53,297 nucleotides of DNA from assembly GCA_021323165.1 (NCBI GenBank), contig JAJTCJ010000050.1, forward strand, positions 1 to 53,297, written 5' to 3'. This DNA comes from Bacteroidota bacterium. Its GTDB lineage: Bacteria; Bacteroidota; Bacteroidia; 2-12-FULL-35-15. A program made the position numbers and the translations under genes. Shown piece by piece: positions 24,359-32,548 of the stretch (position 1 is the stretch's first letter; every line of letters begins with the position of its first letter). Under the pieces are notes generated by a model that was given only the letters and a program-made list of their open reading frames with translations, was not told the DNA's origin and did not search any database.

Positions 24359-26896
24359 TTAATTTTTGTTGCGATATAAAGCCGGATCTATAGCATTTGT
24401 CATTCTTTCAATATCAAGGTCAGTTCCTAAAAATGAAAGAATATTTTCCGCTTGCTCTTCGGGACTTTCGATAACATCTTTGTAATTAACGTATAATACA
24501 TCCATCTCAGGCTGGCCCTTGATCCAGTTTTCGGTTTTTTCCAGTTGCTTTTTAAATGTTTCCGCAAGACCCATTGGAAAAGCAGTGGGATCTTTCTTCA
24601 GCATTTTTTGCTGTGACTGAAGCACTTCCATCATATCCCGTTTCATGAAGATAATTTTGTATGAATAAGTATCAGGCAAATACTGAAGTAAATTCGAAAT
24701 AATCTTTACCACTTTTCCTTCTGCATTGATCAGCCAGGAATTATCTTTTCCTATGCTTTTGACAGATTCATATTCAAGATAACCTTTAGGATTATTATTA
24801 TCCTCCTGTCTCTTGTTATCTGAAAGAATCTCCATGCCTCCGGCTTTAAGCATTTGCATCATAAGTGATGTGCCGGAACGCGGTAAGCCTGAAACAATGG
24901 TTATTGTGCCTTTGATTTTATCTTTGATGAATTGTTTTGACTTTTCAGCCCGCTCAGTACTATTCAGATGTTCCTCATAAATTTTTATAAGCCATTGATG
25001 GGCTTTTTTATATCCTGGCATCATGGTAACCGATAGCTCAAATGCTTTTGCAGAACTTTCATAATCCTTCAAATGAAATAATATTTCACCTAGATGATAA
25101 TGTGCTTCAGGAAAATGGTATGTAAGTCCGATCGCATTTAAGACAGCATCAGCAGCGAGTTCATATTCATTTTGTCTGAGGTAGCTAACCGCAAGTCCAT
25201 GATAGGCCTGTGCGCTGTTAATATCGATTGACAGAGCTGTTTTAAATGCACGCTCAGCATCAGTCCAGTTTTTAATTTTGTTGTAAACATTGCCAAGCTG
25301 AATGTGCAAGGTAGGCATGTGAGAAATATGCTTTTCGGCTTTATGAAAGTATTCTAATGCCTTGCGTGGTTTATTTTCAAATAATAAAAGAGTACCCTCA
25401 AGAAAATCCAAATGTGGCAATTCTTTAAGATCTTTGCTGCGAAGCTCATCAATCACAGTTCTTAATCCGTTAATGTTACGTGTGATCTGATAACAATGAG
25501 CGAGCTTTAATCCGTATCGTGCAGCATCCGGATTTTCTTTATGTAATTTTTCAAGTATAGTTATTGCCTGAGGATATTTTCTTGAACCGGCATATACTTT
25601 TGCAAGAATGAAATCTGTTTCATTCTTCATCTTGATCAGTCTTGTCTGTTTATCCTGTCCCGGGGCTTCAACATATCCGAGTTCTATCAATTGGCTCATG
25701 GCTTCCTGTGCAGCCCAGGGATCTTCCTGTATATCGGAAGAATGCATTCCGCATTCTCCTTGAACATTCTCCCAGCTGTCGATGTAATCCGGTTTGATCT
25801 CTTCTTTGAAAGCCTGAAGTAAAGGTTTGCCATCCATATCTTTCCCGATAGGCAATCCGAAAAGAGTTAAAATAGTTGGTGTAATGTCTAACAGAGTTGC
25901 TCCGAAAATTCTTTCATCTTCCTGGATGTTTGGGCCGGCCATACATATTATTCCATAAGGACTATGCTCTAAGGCAGGAGCAATAGGTTCATTCGGGAGT
26001 TTTTTCGGACGTAAATGATCAGAATGAAAACCATGATCGGATAAAAGAATTATAGTTGCATCATCACCTGCAAGCTTGAGTGTTCGTTCAAGCATCATGT
26101 CTTGAAAACGATATGCATTATTGATGACATCCTTATAGATATCAAAATATTCCTGAGGTATTCCGTCCATTTTCGGAGGATGATATTTCATGAAGCCATG
26201 ACAAAAATGATCAATGGTGTCGAAATAAACACCCATAAAATCCCAATCCTTGTTTTCAAGTATCCAGGTGGATGCCGCATGAATACTGGTTGCTTCAGCA
26301 AGATGAGCAGCTATTGCATGCAGAGATTTATCCTTTTCCTGATTTATTCTTGCGGCCTCAGGCACGAAGGGAAGAAGCATCGCACTTGTGATCTCATCCA
26401 ATCTAATTCTGAATTCGTTAAGCGTTTCTCCAAGCTCTTCGGGGTGAACAGATCCTTTAGGAAGCTCCCAGAGATCTTCTATGCTCTTTGGCTGTTTTTG
26501 AAATAAGTTAGAAACACATACACCATTGATGGGTTCAGCCGGATGGCTCGGCCACCAACCAACCAGGTGGGTCTTAAACCCTTCCTGTGTTAAAATATTC
26601 CACACCGCTTTTACTTTTCTTGAAGTAACAGAAACAGGTCTTATATCAGAAGTGTTGGGGTCCGGTTCAATGAAGTTCAGTATTCCATGTTTGTCTGCTG
26701 TCTTTCCTGTAGCAATGGAAGTCCATAAAATTGGTGAAAGAGGTGGATCAAGTGTGGCAAGATTTCCTATCGAACCTTTATTAATGAGCTTTTCTAAAGT
26801 AGGCATTAATCCTGCATCAACAAGCGGATGAATGATCTTCCAATCGGCAGCATCCCAACCGATTACCAGCACTTTTTTTGCTAAACGTTTACTCAT
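24359..26896 (-). CDS. Phosphodiesterase/alkaline-phosphatase-fold domain fused to TPRs and a sulfotransferase domain
   Basis: 845 residues, three modules. About 8-380: type I phosphodiesterase/nucleotide pyrophosphatase fold of the alkaline phosphatase superfamily, with metal Asp in VIGWDAADW, the nucleophile region LWTSIATGKTADKHGILNF, DTIDHFCHGFMKYH and LSDHGFHSDH. About 420-640: TPR repeats (ALEYFHKAEKHISHMPTLHI, AYHGLAVSYLRQNEYELAAD). About 665-845: PAPS-dependent sulfotransferase with the 5'-phosphosulfate loop VSGLPRSGTSLMMQM and the acceptor-side IIFMKRDMMEVLQSQ. No signal peptide. One chain could cleave a phospho- or sulfo-ester and transfer sulfate, or act on a lipid or glycan; the substrate is unknown. 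Its start overlaps the 58-residue membrane protein gene. Confidence 0.88.
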   Translation of the reverse strand: MSKRLAKKVLVIGWDAADWKIIHPLVDAGLMPTLEKLINKGSIGNLATLDPPLSPILWTSIATGKTADKHGILNFIEPDPNTSDIRPVSVTSRKVKAVWNILTQEGFKTHLVGWWPSHPAEPINGVCVSNLFQKQPKSIEDLWELPKGSVHPEELGETLNEFRIRLDEITSAMLLPFVPEAARINQEKDKSLHAIAAHLAEATSIHAASTWILENKDWDFMGVYFDTIDHFCHGFMKYHPPKMDGIPQEYFDIYKDVINNAYRFQDMMLERTLKLAGDDATIILLSDHGFHSDHLRPKKLPNEPIAPALEHSPYGIICMAGPNIQEDERIFGATLLDITPTILTLFGLPIGKDMDGKPLLQAFKEEIKPDYIDSWENVQGECGMHSSDIQEDPWAAQEAMSQLIELGYVEAPGQDKQTRLIKMKNETDFILAKVYAGSRKYPQAITILEKLHKENPDAARYGLKLAHCYQITRNINGLRTVIDELRSKDLKELPHLDFLEGTLLLFENKPRKALEYFHKAEKHISHMPTLHIQLGNVYNKIKNWTDAERAFKTALSIDINSAQAYHGLAVSYLRQNEYELAADAVLNAIGLTYHFPEAHYHLGEILFHLKDYESSAKAFELSVTMMPGYKKAHQWLIKIYEEHLNSTERAEKSKQFIKDKIKGTITIVSGLPRSGTSLMMQMLKAGGMEILSDNKRQEDNNNPKGYLEYESVKSIGKDNSWLINAEGKVVKIISNLLQYLPDTYSYKIIFMKRDMMEVLQSQQKMLKKDPTAFPMGLAETFKKQLEKTENWIKGQPEMDVLYVNYKDVIESPEEQAENILSFLGTDLDIERMTNAIDPALYRNKN

Positions 26897-27065
26897 TGTT
26901 TGTTTTATTATTCAGTTCTTCTTCTGAACGTTTCTTTTTCCAGGCAATAATACCTACATGGCCAAGGGCTAGCAGGCCAAGTGAGCCTAGAGCTGTGACT
27001 TCAAAATTCTTTGGTAAAGGTTTGGTGTCTTTTCCGAACGCCTGTTTTTCCTGATCTTTCTCCAT
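26889..27065 (-). CDS. 58-residue single-pass membrane protein, coupled to the phosphodiesterase-sulfotransferase gene
   Basis: Starts at ATG 27065 and encodes MEKDQEKQAFGKDTKPLPKN, then FEVTALGSLGLLALGHVGII, then AWKKKRSEEELNNKTNNE. There is one hydrophobic helix (about 25-42) between charged ends, positive on the C-terminal side, so the C-terminus is predicted cytoplasmic. Its TAA overlaps the start of the big fusion gene in ATGAGTAA (8-base overlap), strong evidence for translational coupling and for being real. A role as membrane anchor or partner of the soluble fusion enzyme is an inference. I recognise no family. Confidence 0.75.
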   Translation of the reverse strand: MEKDQEKQAFGKDTKPLPKNFEVTALGSLGLLALGHVGIIAWKKKRSEEELNNKTNNE

Positions 27066-27541
27066 TCAAGTAATGTTTATTGTAAAAATATGTTTTTTTC
27101 TAAACGACATAGCTTTTGATTTCTACTTAATTAAAAAAATGCTTGCAAATTTGGCGGTTAAGGTTTGAGTTTTAGTACCCGGGTAAAACTCGCTCTATGT
27201 ACGCTTTATCTATGCTTTATACATGCTCTATCTACCTGGTTATTTGTTACCGGATAAAATAACTTATAATGACAAAAAATGAATAAAGTGGTATCTTGAT
27301 TATTATTATCAAGAATTATTTTAAACCTTAAATGGAATTAAGTGATTTTTAAACTGAGCAGGATGATGTGAGAATTTTTTGAAAACCTTGGTTTTACTGT
27401 GAATTTATGGGTGCCAGAACAGCTAAAACAGGTATTTATGCACTTTTTTTTATTTTTTATGCTCTAAAACTTGCTTTATATAAGGTTTCTGTTATACATT
27501 AGTCTTATAATTAAATGTTTAACCCCAAAAAACAAAACAAA
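27066..27541. other. Gene-free region upstream of HU
   Basis: 476 bases with no gene that I can support. It holds the divergent control regions of the small membrane protein and HU. Around 27185-27235 is a degenerate repeat of about 12 bases (gctctatgtac, gctttatctat, gctttatacat, gctctatctac). AT-rich tracts precede the HU start. No clear TAnnTTTG box with correct spacing was found for HU. Confidence 0.5.
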
Positions 27542-27760
27542 ATGAACAAAGCAGAATTAGTTGACGCAATCGCAGCTGAGTCAAAATTGACAAAAGCTGA
27601 TTCACAAAGAGCTTTAGTAGGTTTCGGATCTTTCTCAGTTTCTAAAAGAGCTGCACGTAATGGCCGTAATCCACAAACTGGAAAAGCAATTAAAATTGCT
27701 GCTAAAAAAGTTGCTAAGTTTAAAGCTGGCGCTGAATTAGCAAAAACAGTTAACAGATAA
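27542..27760 (+). CDS. HU-family DNA-binding protein lacking about 18 residues
   Basis: 72 residues from ATG 27542; HU is normally 90. HU dimers bend and compact DNA. The frame extends upstream to 27515, but [20 protein letters not shown] is the family start. The helix ends QRAL and then joins [20 protein letters not shown] at once. The second helix and turn (DAF...ALKKGDxVA in the family) are absent, a 54-base in-frame loss at about 27611-27617. The remaining DNA gctttagta fits excision between two gctttag copies (RAL-D and VAL-V). The DNA-binding arm and C-terminus [18 protein letters not shown] are intact. Without that helix the dimer core should not fold. Confidence 0.88.
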   Translation: MNKAELVDAIAAESKLTKADSQRALVGFGSFSVSKRAARNGRNPQTGKAIKIAAKKVAKFKAGAELAKTVNR

Positions 27761-27778
27761 TATTTGTCAACTACAAAT

Positions 27779-27825
27779 CTAAAAGCCCTGCTAACATAAC
27801 GTTAGCAGGGCTTTTGGTTTTTAAT
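27779..27825 (+). terminator. Strong terminator after HU, usable on both strands
   Basis: aaaagccctgctaac / gttagcagggctttt, a 15-base perfect stem with the loop ataac, followed by ggtttttaat. It ends the HU transcript and may also end that of the minus-strand gene at 27841-28437. Confidence 0.93.
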
Positions 27826-27840
27826 AATGATGATTGATTC

Positions 27841-28437
27841 TTATTTGTTCTGAATTTTAATTTTACCGGTCTTGAAATCTTCGTTTATAGAGTCGTTCCT
27901 TTTCATGGTGTCGAGCGGCATTATAACTTCGCCTAGTACCTGTTCAATAGCAACATCGCCCTTGATCTGATTCATACATTTTATTTTTTCATTATCTACG
28001 ATGGTGTCTCCAACAATTCTACTTTCAATCAATCCATCAATCTCTATAACCGTATCTGTTATGTGAGATTCGATCTTGCCTATAATTTCACCTTTCTGAG
28101 TACTGCAGCTAAATAAAGTTGTGCCGAACACTATAAATACGGCAAAAACGAATGCTTTGTTGAAAGATAATTTTCGGGGAAGTAAGTGGAGCGGAATGTT
28201 TAAACTGATCTTATCTTTCGGATCGCTTAGCTGATCATTCAGAAATCGACCGCACGTTTTAGTGCCTGTGCTGGAAAGAAAATAATTTTTAATTTCTTCT
28301 GTGGATTTTTTTGTGAAATCAATAACGGTCTTTGCACACTTACCGCAGAAGGCTCCTTTTTCATTCGGTGTCATCTTATTCCAGTTTTCATGACACGGCT
28401 TAGGAATGCTGATTTTTAGATTGGTCTGATCTTCCAT
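27841..28437 (-). CDS. Bacteroidota membrane protein with N-terminal Cys motif, function unknown
   Basis: 198 residues. N-terminal domain (about 1-62) with ISIPKPCHENWNKMTPNEKG, AFCGKCAKTVIDFTKKS and a later Cys in TKTCGRF: four Cys plus His that could bind a metal. One membrane helix follows (AFVFAVFIVFGTTLFSC, about 94-110), then a charged domain of about 85 residues. I have seen this N-terminal module in many Bacteroidota proteins, often fused to other C-terminal domains, but know no function. It lies 50 bases downstream of a DUF3592-like gene. Confidence 0.75.
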   Translation of the reverse strand: MEDQTNLKISIPKPCHENWNKMTPNEKGAFCGKCAKTVIDFTKKSTEEIKNYFLSSTGTKTCGRFLNDQLSDPKDKISLNIPLHLLPRKLSFNKAFVFAVFIVFGTTLFSCSTQKGEIIGKIESHITDTVIEIDGLIESRIVGDTIVDNEKIKCMNQIKGDVAIEQVLGEVIMPLDTMKRNDSINEDFKTGKIKIQNK

Positions 28438-28487
28438 TTGTTTTTGTTTTTAAATGGAGATGCAATCTTTTTAATATTCCATAAAAA

Positions 28488-29012
28488 TTATCTGAGTGAT
28501 TTCTTGCTTGTGCCGGATTGGAAATTATGTTCTTCAAACAATTTCTTTTCACGTTCCATTTTCCTGTCTTTGTAAGCATGAACAATTATCACAGTAAAAA
28601 TTGTAGTGAACAATCCTCCAATTATAATGCAGACACTGCCTGCTAAGAGATTCTCATTTAACTGAACTTGCAATGCAAAATAGTCCGGTTCCGATTTACG
28701 GTAAACAATAGCAATTTCATCGCCAATATCTTCCTTGATCTTATTTGCAGACGAATGTGATTTTGATCTGATTAACTTTCCGTCTACGGTATATTCAACG
28801 ATCGGATAAACATAGGTTCTCTGCGTGTGCTTGTAATCCCGGTCGTTCAGGGAAGAAGAGATCTCTGTGTCCACAATAAGTGCAGTCGTTTTCTCTCCGA
28901 ACAAACGGAGATCGATATTCTTAAAGATCATTACACTGCCGCCAATTACACCACCTACACTGAGCAGAAGGAACAATGAGATAAGGAGTCCGAACCAGAA
29001 ATTAATTTTCAT
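28488..29012 (-). CDS. DUF3592-like membrane protein
   Basis: 174 residues. Two hydrophobic helices (FWFGLLISLFLLLSVGGVIG at about 5-24, and LAGSVCIIIGGLFTTIFTVI at about 123-142) flank an extracytoplasmic beta domain with YPIVEYTVDGKLIRSKS and IGDEIAIVYRKSEPDYFALQ. That is the layout of DUF3592, of unknown function. The gene begins 7 bases after the end of pepT on the same strand, so it probably shares the pepT transcript. Confidence 0.75.
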   Translation of the reverse strand: MKINFWFGLLISLFLLLSVGGVIGGSVMIFKNIDLRLFGEKTTALIVDTEISSSLNDRDYKHTQRTYVYPIVEYTVDGKLIRSKSHSSANKIKEDIGDEIAIVYRKSEPDYFALQVQLNENLLAGSVCIIIGGLFTTIFTVIIVHAYKDRKMEREKKLFEEHNFQSGTSKKSLR

Positions 29013-29019
29013 ATTTGCT

Positions 29020-30261
29020 TTAGCTTTTTTCCTCCCAGATCATACAAAGATTTACAATCGTAGCAACAGCCTTTTCCATATCCTGAACCGAGACCCATTC
29101 CAGTTTAGAATGAAAGGCGTGCTCACCTGCAAAAATATTCGGACAAGGTAAGCCCATGAAAGAAAAACGGGATCCGTCTGTCCCTCCTCGAATACTGGAA
29201 AGCACAGGTTCAACTCCTGCGCGTTTGATTGCCTCAAGTGCATAATTAACGATCTCTGGATTTTTATCCAATACCTTTTTCATATTGCGGTATTGCTCCT
29301 TTACCTGAAATTCGAAAGTTGATTTAGGATAATTTGCCATTACGAGAGTGGTAAGCTCTTTTAAAAAATCTTCCTGAGTTTTTAAACTTTCTTCATCGAA
29401 AGCTCTGATGATAAATTGTAATGTGGTCTTTTCTATTCCGCCTGAAATATTTACAGGATGAATGAAAGGTTCTTTTTTCTCGGTGCTTTCCGGACTCATT
29501 CGGTCTTTGGGTAAAGATGCTACAATTTCACTGGCGATCTTGATAGCACTCTCCATTTTGCTTTTTGCAAATCCGGGATGTGTACTTACACCATTGATTG
29601 TTATTGTTACTCCATCAGCAGAAAAAGTTTCATTTTCTATATGTCCCTGCTCTTCACCATCAATAGTATAACCGAAATCAGCGCCTAGTTTTTTAAGATC
29701 TGCTTTGTCAGCACCGCGTCCTATTTCTTCATCCGGAGTAAATAAAATTTTTATTGTTCCGTGTTTAATGCCTGGATTCGTCATTAAATGATGCGCGGCA
29801 TCCATTATCTCAGCAACACCGGCTTTATTATCTGCGCCAAGCAATGTAGTTCCATCCGTTGTAATAATATCATTACCTAACTGCTTCATTAGCGATGGAT
29901 GCTCGCTTACACGAATGATCTGTGTTTTGTCGTTCTTAAGCTGAATGTCCCTGCCATCATACTTTGAGTGTAAAACAGGATTTACATTAGCACCGGAGGA
30001 GTCCGGGGATGTATCCATGTGAGAGCAGAAACAGATCACCGGGACTTTTTTTGAAGTGTTGCTTTCGATGGTTGCGTACACATATCCGTATTCATCCATG
30101 TGAGCATCTTTGATTCCCATTTCTATAAGTTCCTTTACCAGCAGTCGGCCAAGATCTTTTTGTTTTTCTGTAGATGGACAGGTTGGAGATTCAGGATCAC
30201 TTTGAGTATCTATCTTAACGTATCTGAGAAATCTTTCGGTTACTGTATGGTTGATAGTCAT
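29020..30261 (-). CDS. pepT: Peptidase T (tripeptide aminopeptidase, M20B)
   Basis: 413 residues, the usual length. It releases N-terminal residues from tripeptides in the cytoplasm. Zinc-site motifs: His and Asp in FCSHMDTSPDSSG, the catalytic DNKAGVAEI stretch with bridging Asp, Glu pair TPDEEIGRG, ligand Asp in YTIDGEEQGHIENETFSAD, and the final His in NIFAGEHAFHSKLEWVS. RGGTDGSRFSFMGLPCP is a pepT signature. Complete. Confidence 0.93.
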   Translation of the reverse strand: MTINHTVTERFLRYVKIDTQSDPESPTCPSTEKQKDLGRLLVKELIEMGIKDAHMDEYGYVYATIESNTSKKVPVICFCSHMDTSPDSSGANVNPVLHSKYDGRDIQLKNDKTQIIRVSEHPSLMKQLGNDIITTDGTTLLGADNKAGVAEIMDAAHHLMTNPGIKHGTIKILFTPDEEIGRGADKADLKKLGADFGYTIDGEEQGHIENETFSADGVTITINGVSTHPGFAKSKMESAIKIASEIVASLPKDRMSPESTEKKEPFIHPVNISGGIEKTTLQFIIRAFDEESLKTQEDFLKELTTLVMANYPKSTFEFQVKEQYRNMKKVLDKNPEIVNYALEAIKRAGVEPVLSSIRGGTDGSRFSFMGLPCPNIFAGEHAFHSKLEWVSVQDMEKAVATIVNLCMIWEEKS

Positions 30262-30288
30262 GATTTAAGTTAAATGTTAATTGTTTAA

Positions 30289-30340
30289 AAGTTAAAGGGT
30301 TGAAAATACGATTAACTTTTTCTCTTTTAACCTTTAACTT
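30289..30340. repeat. AT-rich inverted repeat between pepT and the DUF6495 gene
   Basis: aagttaaagggttgaaaa (30289-30306) and ttttaacctttaactt (30325-30340) are near-perfect reverse complements. The hairpin sits between two divergent promoters and has no T tail of its own. It resembles the simple-sequence hairpins in other spacers of this window. Confidence 0.6.
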
Positions 30341-30355
30341 ACTTACGAATTACTG

Positions 30356-30363
30356 TATTTTTG
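30356..30363 (+). promoter_or_regulatory. Promoter -7 box TATTTTTG before the DUF6495 gene
   Basis: TATTTTTG matches TAnnTTTG. It covers the TTG at 30361 that would otherwise be a candidate start, and lies 15 bases before ATG 30379. Confidence 0.6.
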
Positions 30364-30378
30364 TGGAATATTCAAAGG

Positions 30379-30846
30379 ATGAAATATAAAAGATTAACAT
30401 CAGAAGAACTTCAGGCACTCGAGCCGGATTTTATAAATTTTCTGGCCTCGGCACAGATCACCGGTCCAGACTGGGAAAAAATGAAAAAGCAAGAAGCTGC
30501 AAAAGCTTATGAGCTGATAGATGTCTTCAGTGATGTTGTATATGATAAGGTTCTTTCAAAAATCTCTTACCTGGAATTCCGTGAACCAAAAACATTAAAT
30601 ATTTTTCACTTCACAGAAGATAAAATAAAGTTAATAGGTTTAAGGGTGAAAGAAACAAGCTCACTTGATCTCACCGATCAGGATGTGATCTCACAATGGA
30701 ACCAGGCAAATAATGCTTCAGTGAATCTGGTCAGATCCGAAAGGGCATATGAAAAAGAAAAGCAACTCGAGGTCTTCGAATTGCTTCAGGCCGGATGTCT
30801 TATCACAAACGACAGGTTATTTAAGCTATTAAGCTCAATGGTTTAA
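30379..30846 (+). CDS. DUF6495 family protein
   Basis: 155 residues from ATG 30379, with aaagg directly upstream; an in-frame TTG at 30361 is part of the promoter box. The start MKYKRLTSEELQALEPDFIN and the stretch FLASAQITGPDWEKMK are typical of this Bacteroidota family of unknown function. Soluble, mostly helical with a central beta part (TLNIFHFTEDKIKLIGLRVK). The stop overlaps the end of the convergent gene at 30843 by 4 bases. Confidence 0.75.
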   Translation: MKYKRLTSEELQALEPDFINFLASAQITGPDWEKMKKQEAAKAYELIDVFSDVVYDKVLSKISYLEFREPKTLNIFHFTEDKIKLIGLRVKETSSLDLTDQDVISQWNQANNASVNLVRSERAYEKEKQLEVFELLQAGCLITNDRLFKLLSSMV

Positions 30847-31409
30847 TTTTCTTCAATTATATCAAGAATCTTTTCCAGCTTTTTATCATCATATTTCCCC
30901 GAAGTGGTATAAACGACCTTACCCGTTTTGTCGAGGACGAAGAAATAAGGAACATCTCTTTTTTGAAAATCAAGTTCTTCTTTATATGTTTTTCCGCCAT
31001 CATAAAAGAGAAGGTATGGATATAATTCCGGATCTGTTTTTCCCTTTATCTTTTCTTTGGATGATTTGCTTGTTAGCTGATTTGCACCGGTAAACATAGG
31101 AATGAAGTAAAGATGAATATCATATTCATAGCTCACATCAAAAACATCTGCCTGTGAAGCATCTACTTTACCAATAAATTTATTGTAGATAGGGTTGACC
31201 CATGTTTTAAGATCCGGTTCGGCTGCGGTGCTGAAAGCCATGGCGATCAAAGTATATTTTCCCTTTGTATCCGTGGGGATATTCACCATTTTTCCTTCAT
31301 AGTTCTCACATGAGATATCAGGGAACATATTACCGATTACTCCGGTTGGTCTTAATGCAATTGAGGCTGCTGCTGCAATTATGGTAAGTGATAAAAGGAT
31401 CTTTTTCAT
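30843..31409 (-). CDS. Exported thioredoxin-fold protein without a CxxC motif
   Basis: 188 residues with a signal peptide (about 1-20). A thioredoxin/TlpA-like layout is visible: GNMFPDISCENYEGKMVNIP, then KGKYTLIAMAFSTAAEPDLK where a redox protein would carry CxxC, and the cis-Pro region VPYFFVLDKTGKVVYTTSGK. No CxxC is present, so it is probably not an oxidoreductase; its only mature Cys is in ISCENYEG. It might be a chaperone-like or binding thioredoxin fold. Confidence in the fold is moderate. Confidence 0.65.
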   Translation of the reverse strand: MKKILLSLTIIAAAASIALRPTGVIGNMFPDISCENYEGKMVNIPTDTKGKYTLIAMAFSTAAEPDLKTWVNPIYNKFIGKVDASQADVFDVSYEYDIHLYFIPMFTGANQLTSKSSKEKIKGKTDPELYPYLLFYDGGKTYKEELDFQKRDVPYFFVLDKTGKVVYTTSGKYDDKKLEKILDIIEEN

Positions 31410-31456
31410 TGAGTTTAAGTTTTATAATAAATATTAAAGAAACAATTGTGCCGAAA

Positions 31457-31726
31457 TTATTTAAGTACTGAAGGCAATTTGTCTCTTGTCAATTCACTGC
31501 CTGCAAGCTTTAAAATAAATACAGCTTTTCCATTTTCGAAAACTGTTTTCATTTCATTTCTCAACAGGTTCATTAATTCATCGTATTCTCCAAACAATTG
31601 CGTACTGAGTCCATTAACTTCGACACGAATGTTTTTATTGTGTTTTATTCTTTGAATGAAGTCGATCACTTTTTGTTCGTAAGCATCTTCAAGGGCGTAC
31701 ATGCTAATTTCAACTGTTGCTATCAT
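31457..31726 (-). CDS. MTH1187/YkoF-like thiamine-binding family protein (UPF0045)
   Basis: 89 residues. MIATVEISMYALEDAYEQKV, FIQRIKHNKNIRVEVNGLST and QLFGEYDELMNLLRNEMKTV match the small ferredoxin-like UPF0045 family (about 90-100 residues), structural members of which bind thiamine or its pyrimidine part. Cytoplasmic. No thiamine genes or TPP riboswitch are seen nearby, so the ligand here is unproven. Confidence 0.75.
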   Translation of the reverse strand: MIATVEISMYALEDAYEQKVIDFIQRIKHNKNIRVEVNGLSTQLFGEYDELMNLLRNEMKTVFENGKAVFILKLAGSELTRDKLPSVLK

Positions 31727-31779
31727 AGGATTTCAGATTTCAAGTTTAAAATTTCAGAGTAATTTGAAATTTGAAATTT

Positions 31780-32382
31780 TTATTTATTCATTTCTGCAAA
31801 CACTTTATCGGCTTTGAATTTTTTTGCCGGTTTGCCTTTGCGGATGATCTTTACTTTAATGATAAGATCATTTTGTTGTACTGCATTTACGACATCCTGT
31901 CCGGAAACTACATGTCCGAATATCGTATGTTTACCATCGAGCCAAGGCGTTGCAACGTGAGTAATAAAAAACTGGCTGCCATTTGTACCCGGACCGGCAT
32001 TTGCCATAGAAAGAATTCCCGGGCCGGTATGTTTTAATTCCTGGACGATCTCATCCTTGAATTTATACCCAGGGCCACCGCCACCATTACCGGCAGGATC
32101 ACCACCCTGGATCATGAAATTAGGAATAACACGGTGGAATTTTAAACTGTCGTAAAAATGAACTCCGTCTTTTTTAGCTGTGTTCTTTATTTTTCCTTCT
32201 GCTAGTCCTACGAAGTTTGCAACTGTCATAGGAACCTTTTCAAATTCAAGTTTTAAGAGTATAACTCCTTTGCTGGTAGTCATTTCAGCGTATAAACCTT
32301 TTTCGAGCTTCGGTTTCTTTTCTTTAGCAAAGGTTGAAAATGCAAGAAATAAAAATGTAATTGCTAATAATATTTTTTTCAT
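31780..32382 (-). CDS. Exported cyclophilin-type peptidyl-prolyl isomerase
   Basis: 200 residues. Signal peptide 1-19 ([16 protein letters not shown]). Cyclophilin domain with active-site [49 protein letters not shown] and the substrate-pocket stretch [20 protein letters not shown]. It assists folding of exported proteins in the periplasm. It starts opposite to topB, with about 165 bases between the two starts. Confidence 0.92.
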   Translation of the reverse strand: MKKILLAITFLFLAFSTFAKEKKPKLEKGLYAEMTTSKGVILLKLEFEKVPMTVANFVGLAEGKIKNTAKKDGVHFYDSLKFHRVIPNFMIQGGDPAGNGGGGPGYKFKDEIVQELKHTGPGILSMANAGPGTNGSQFFITHVATPWLDGKHTIFGHVVSGQDVVNAVQQNDLIIKVKIIRKGKPAKKFKADKVFAEMNK

Positions 32383-32491
32383 AATTTTTTGATCTTTAAT
32401 TCAGTGTAATTATTTTTTCAGGCTTTCCAAATTTAAATAAAAATGTTGATAAAACATCAAATCATTTCTGAGTAAAACCCAATACCATTGC

Positions 32492-32499
32492 TAATTTTG
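32492..32499 (+). promoter_or_regulatory. Possible -7 box TAATTTTG of topB
   Basis: Matches TAnnTTTG 49 bases before the topB ATG. An upstream TTTG at the right distance is not evident, so it is only suggested. Confidence 0.4.
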
Positions 32500-32548
32500 G
32501 GATACGAAACCCGGATATACCAATTACCCTTAAAAGATCATTTTATAA

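Noticed and set aside
24359..26896. Two genes merged by a missed stop (phosphatase and sulfotransferase)
   Set aside because: The frame is continuous, and the TPR region joins the two domains without an internal start and leader.
30843..31409. TlpA-type disulfide reductase
   Set aside because: The CxxC motif is absent at the expected position.
31457..31726. TPP riboswitch or thiamine operon near the UPF0045 gene
   Set aside because: No thiamine gene or THI-box-like sequence was seen around it.
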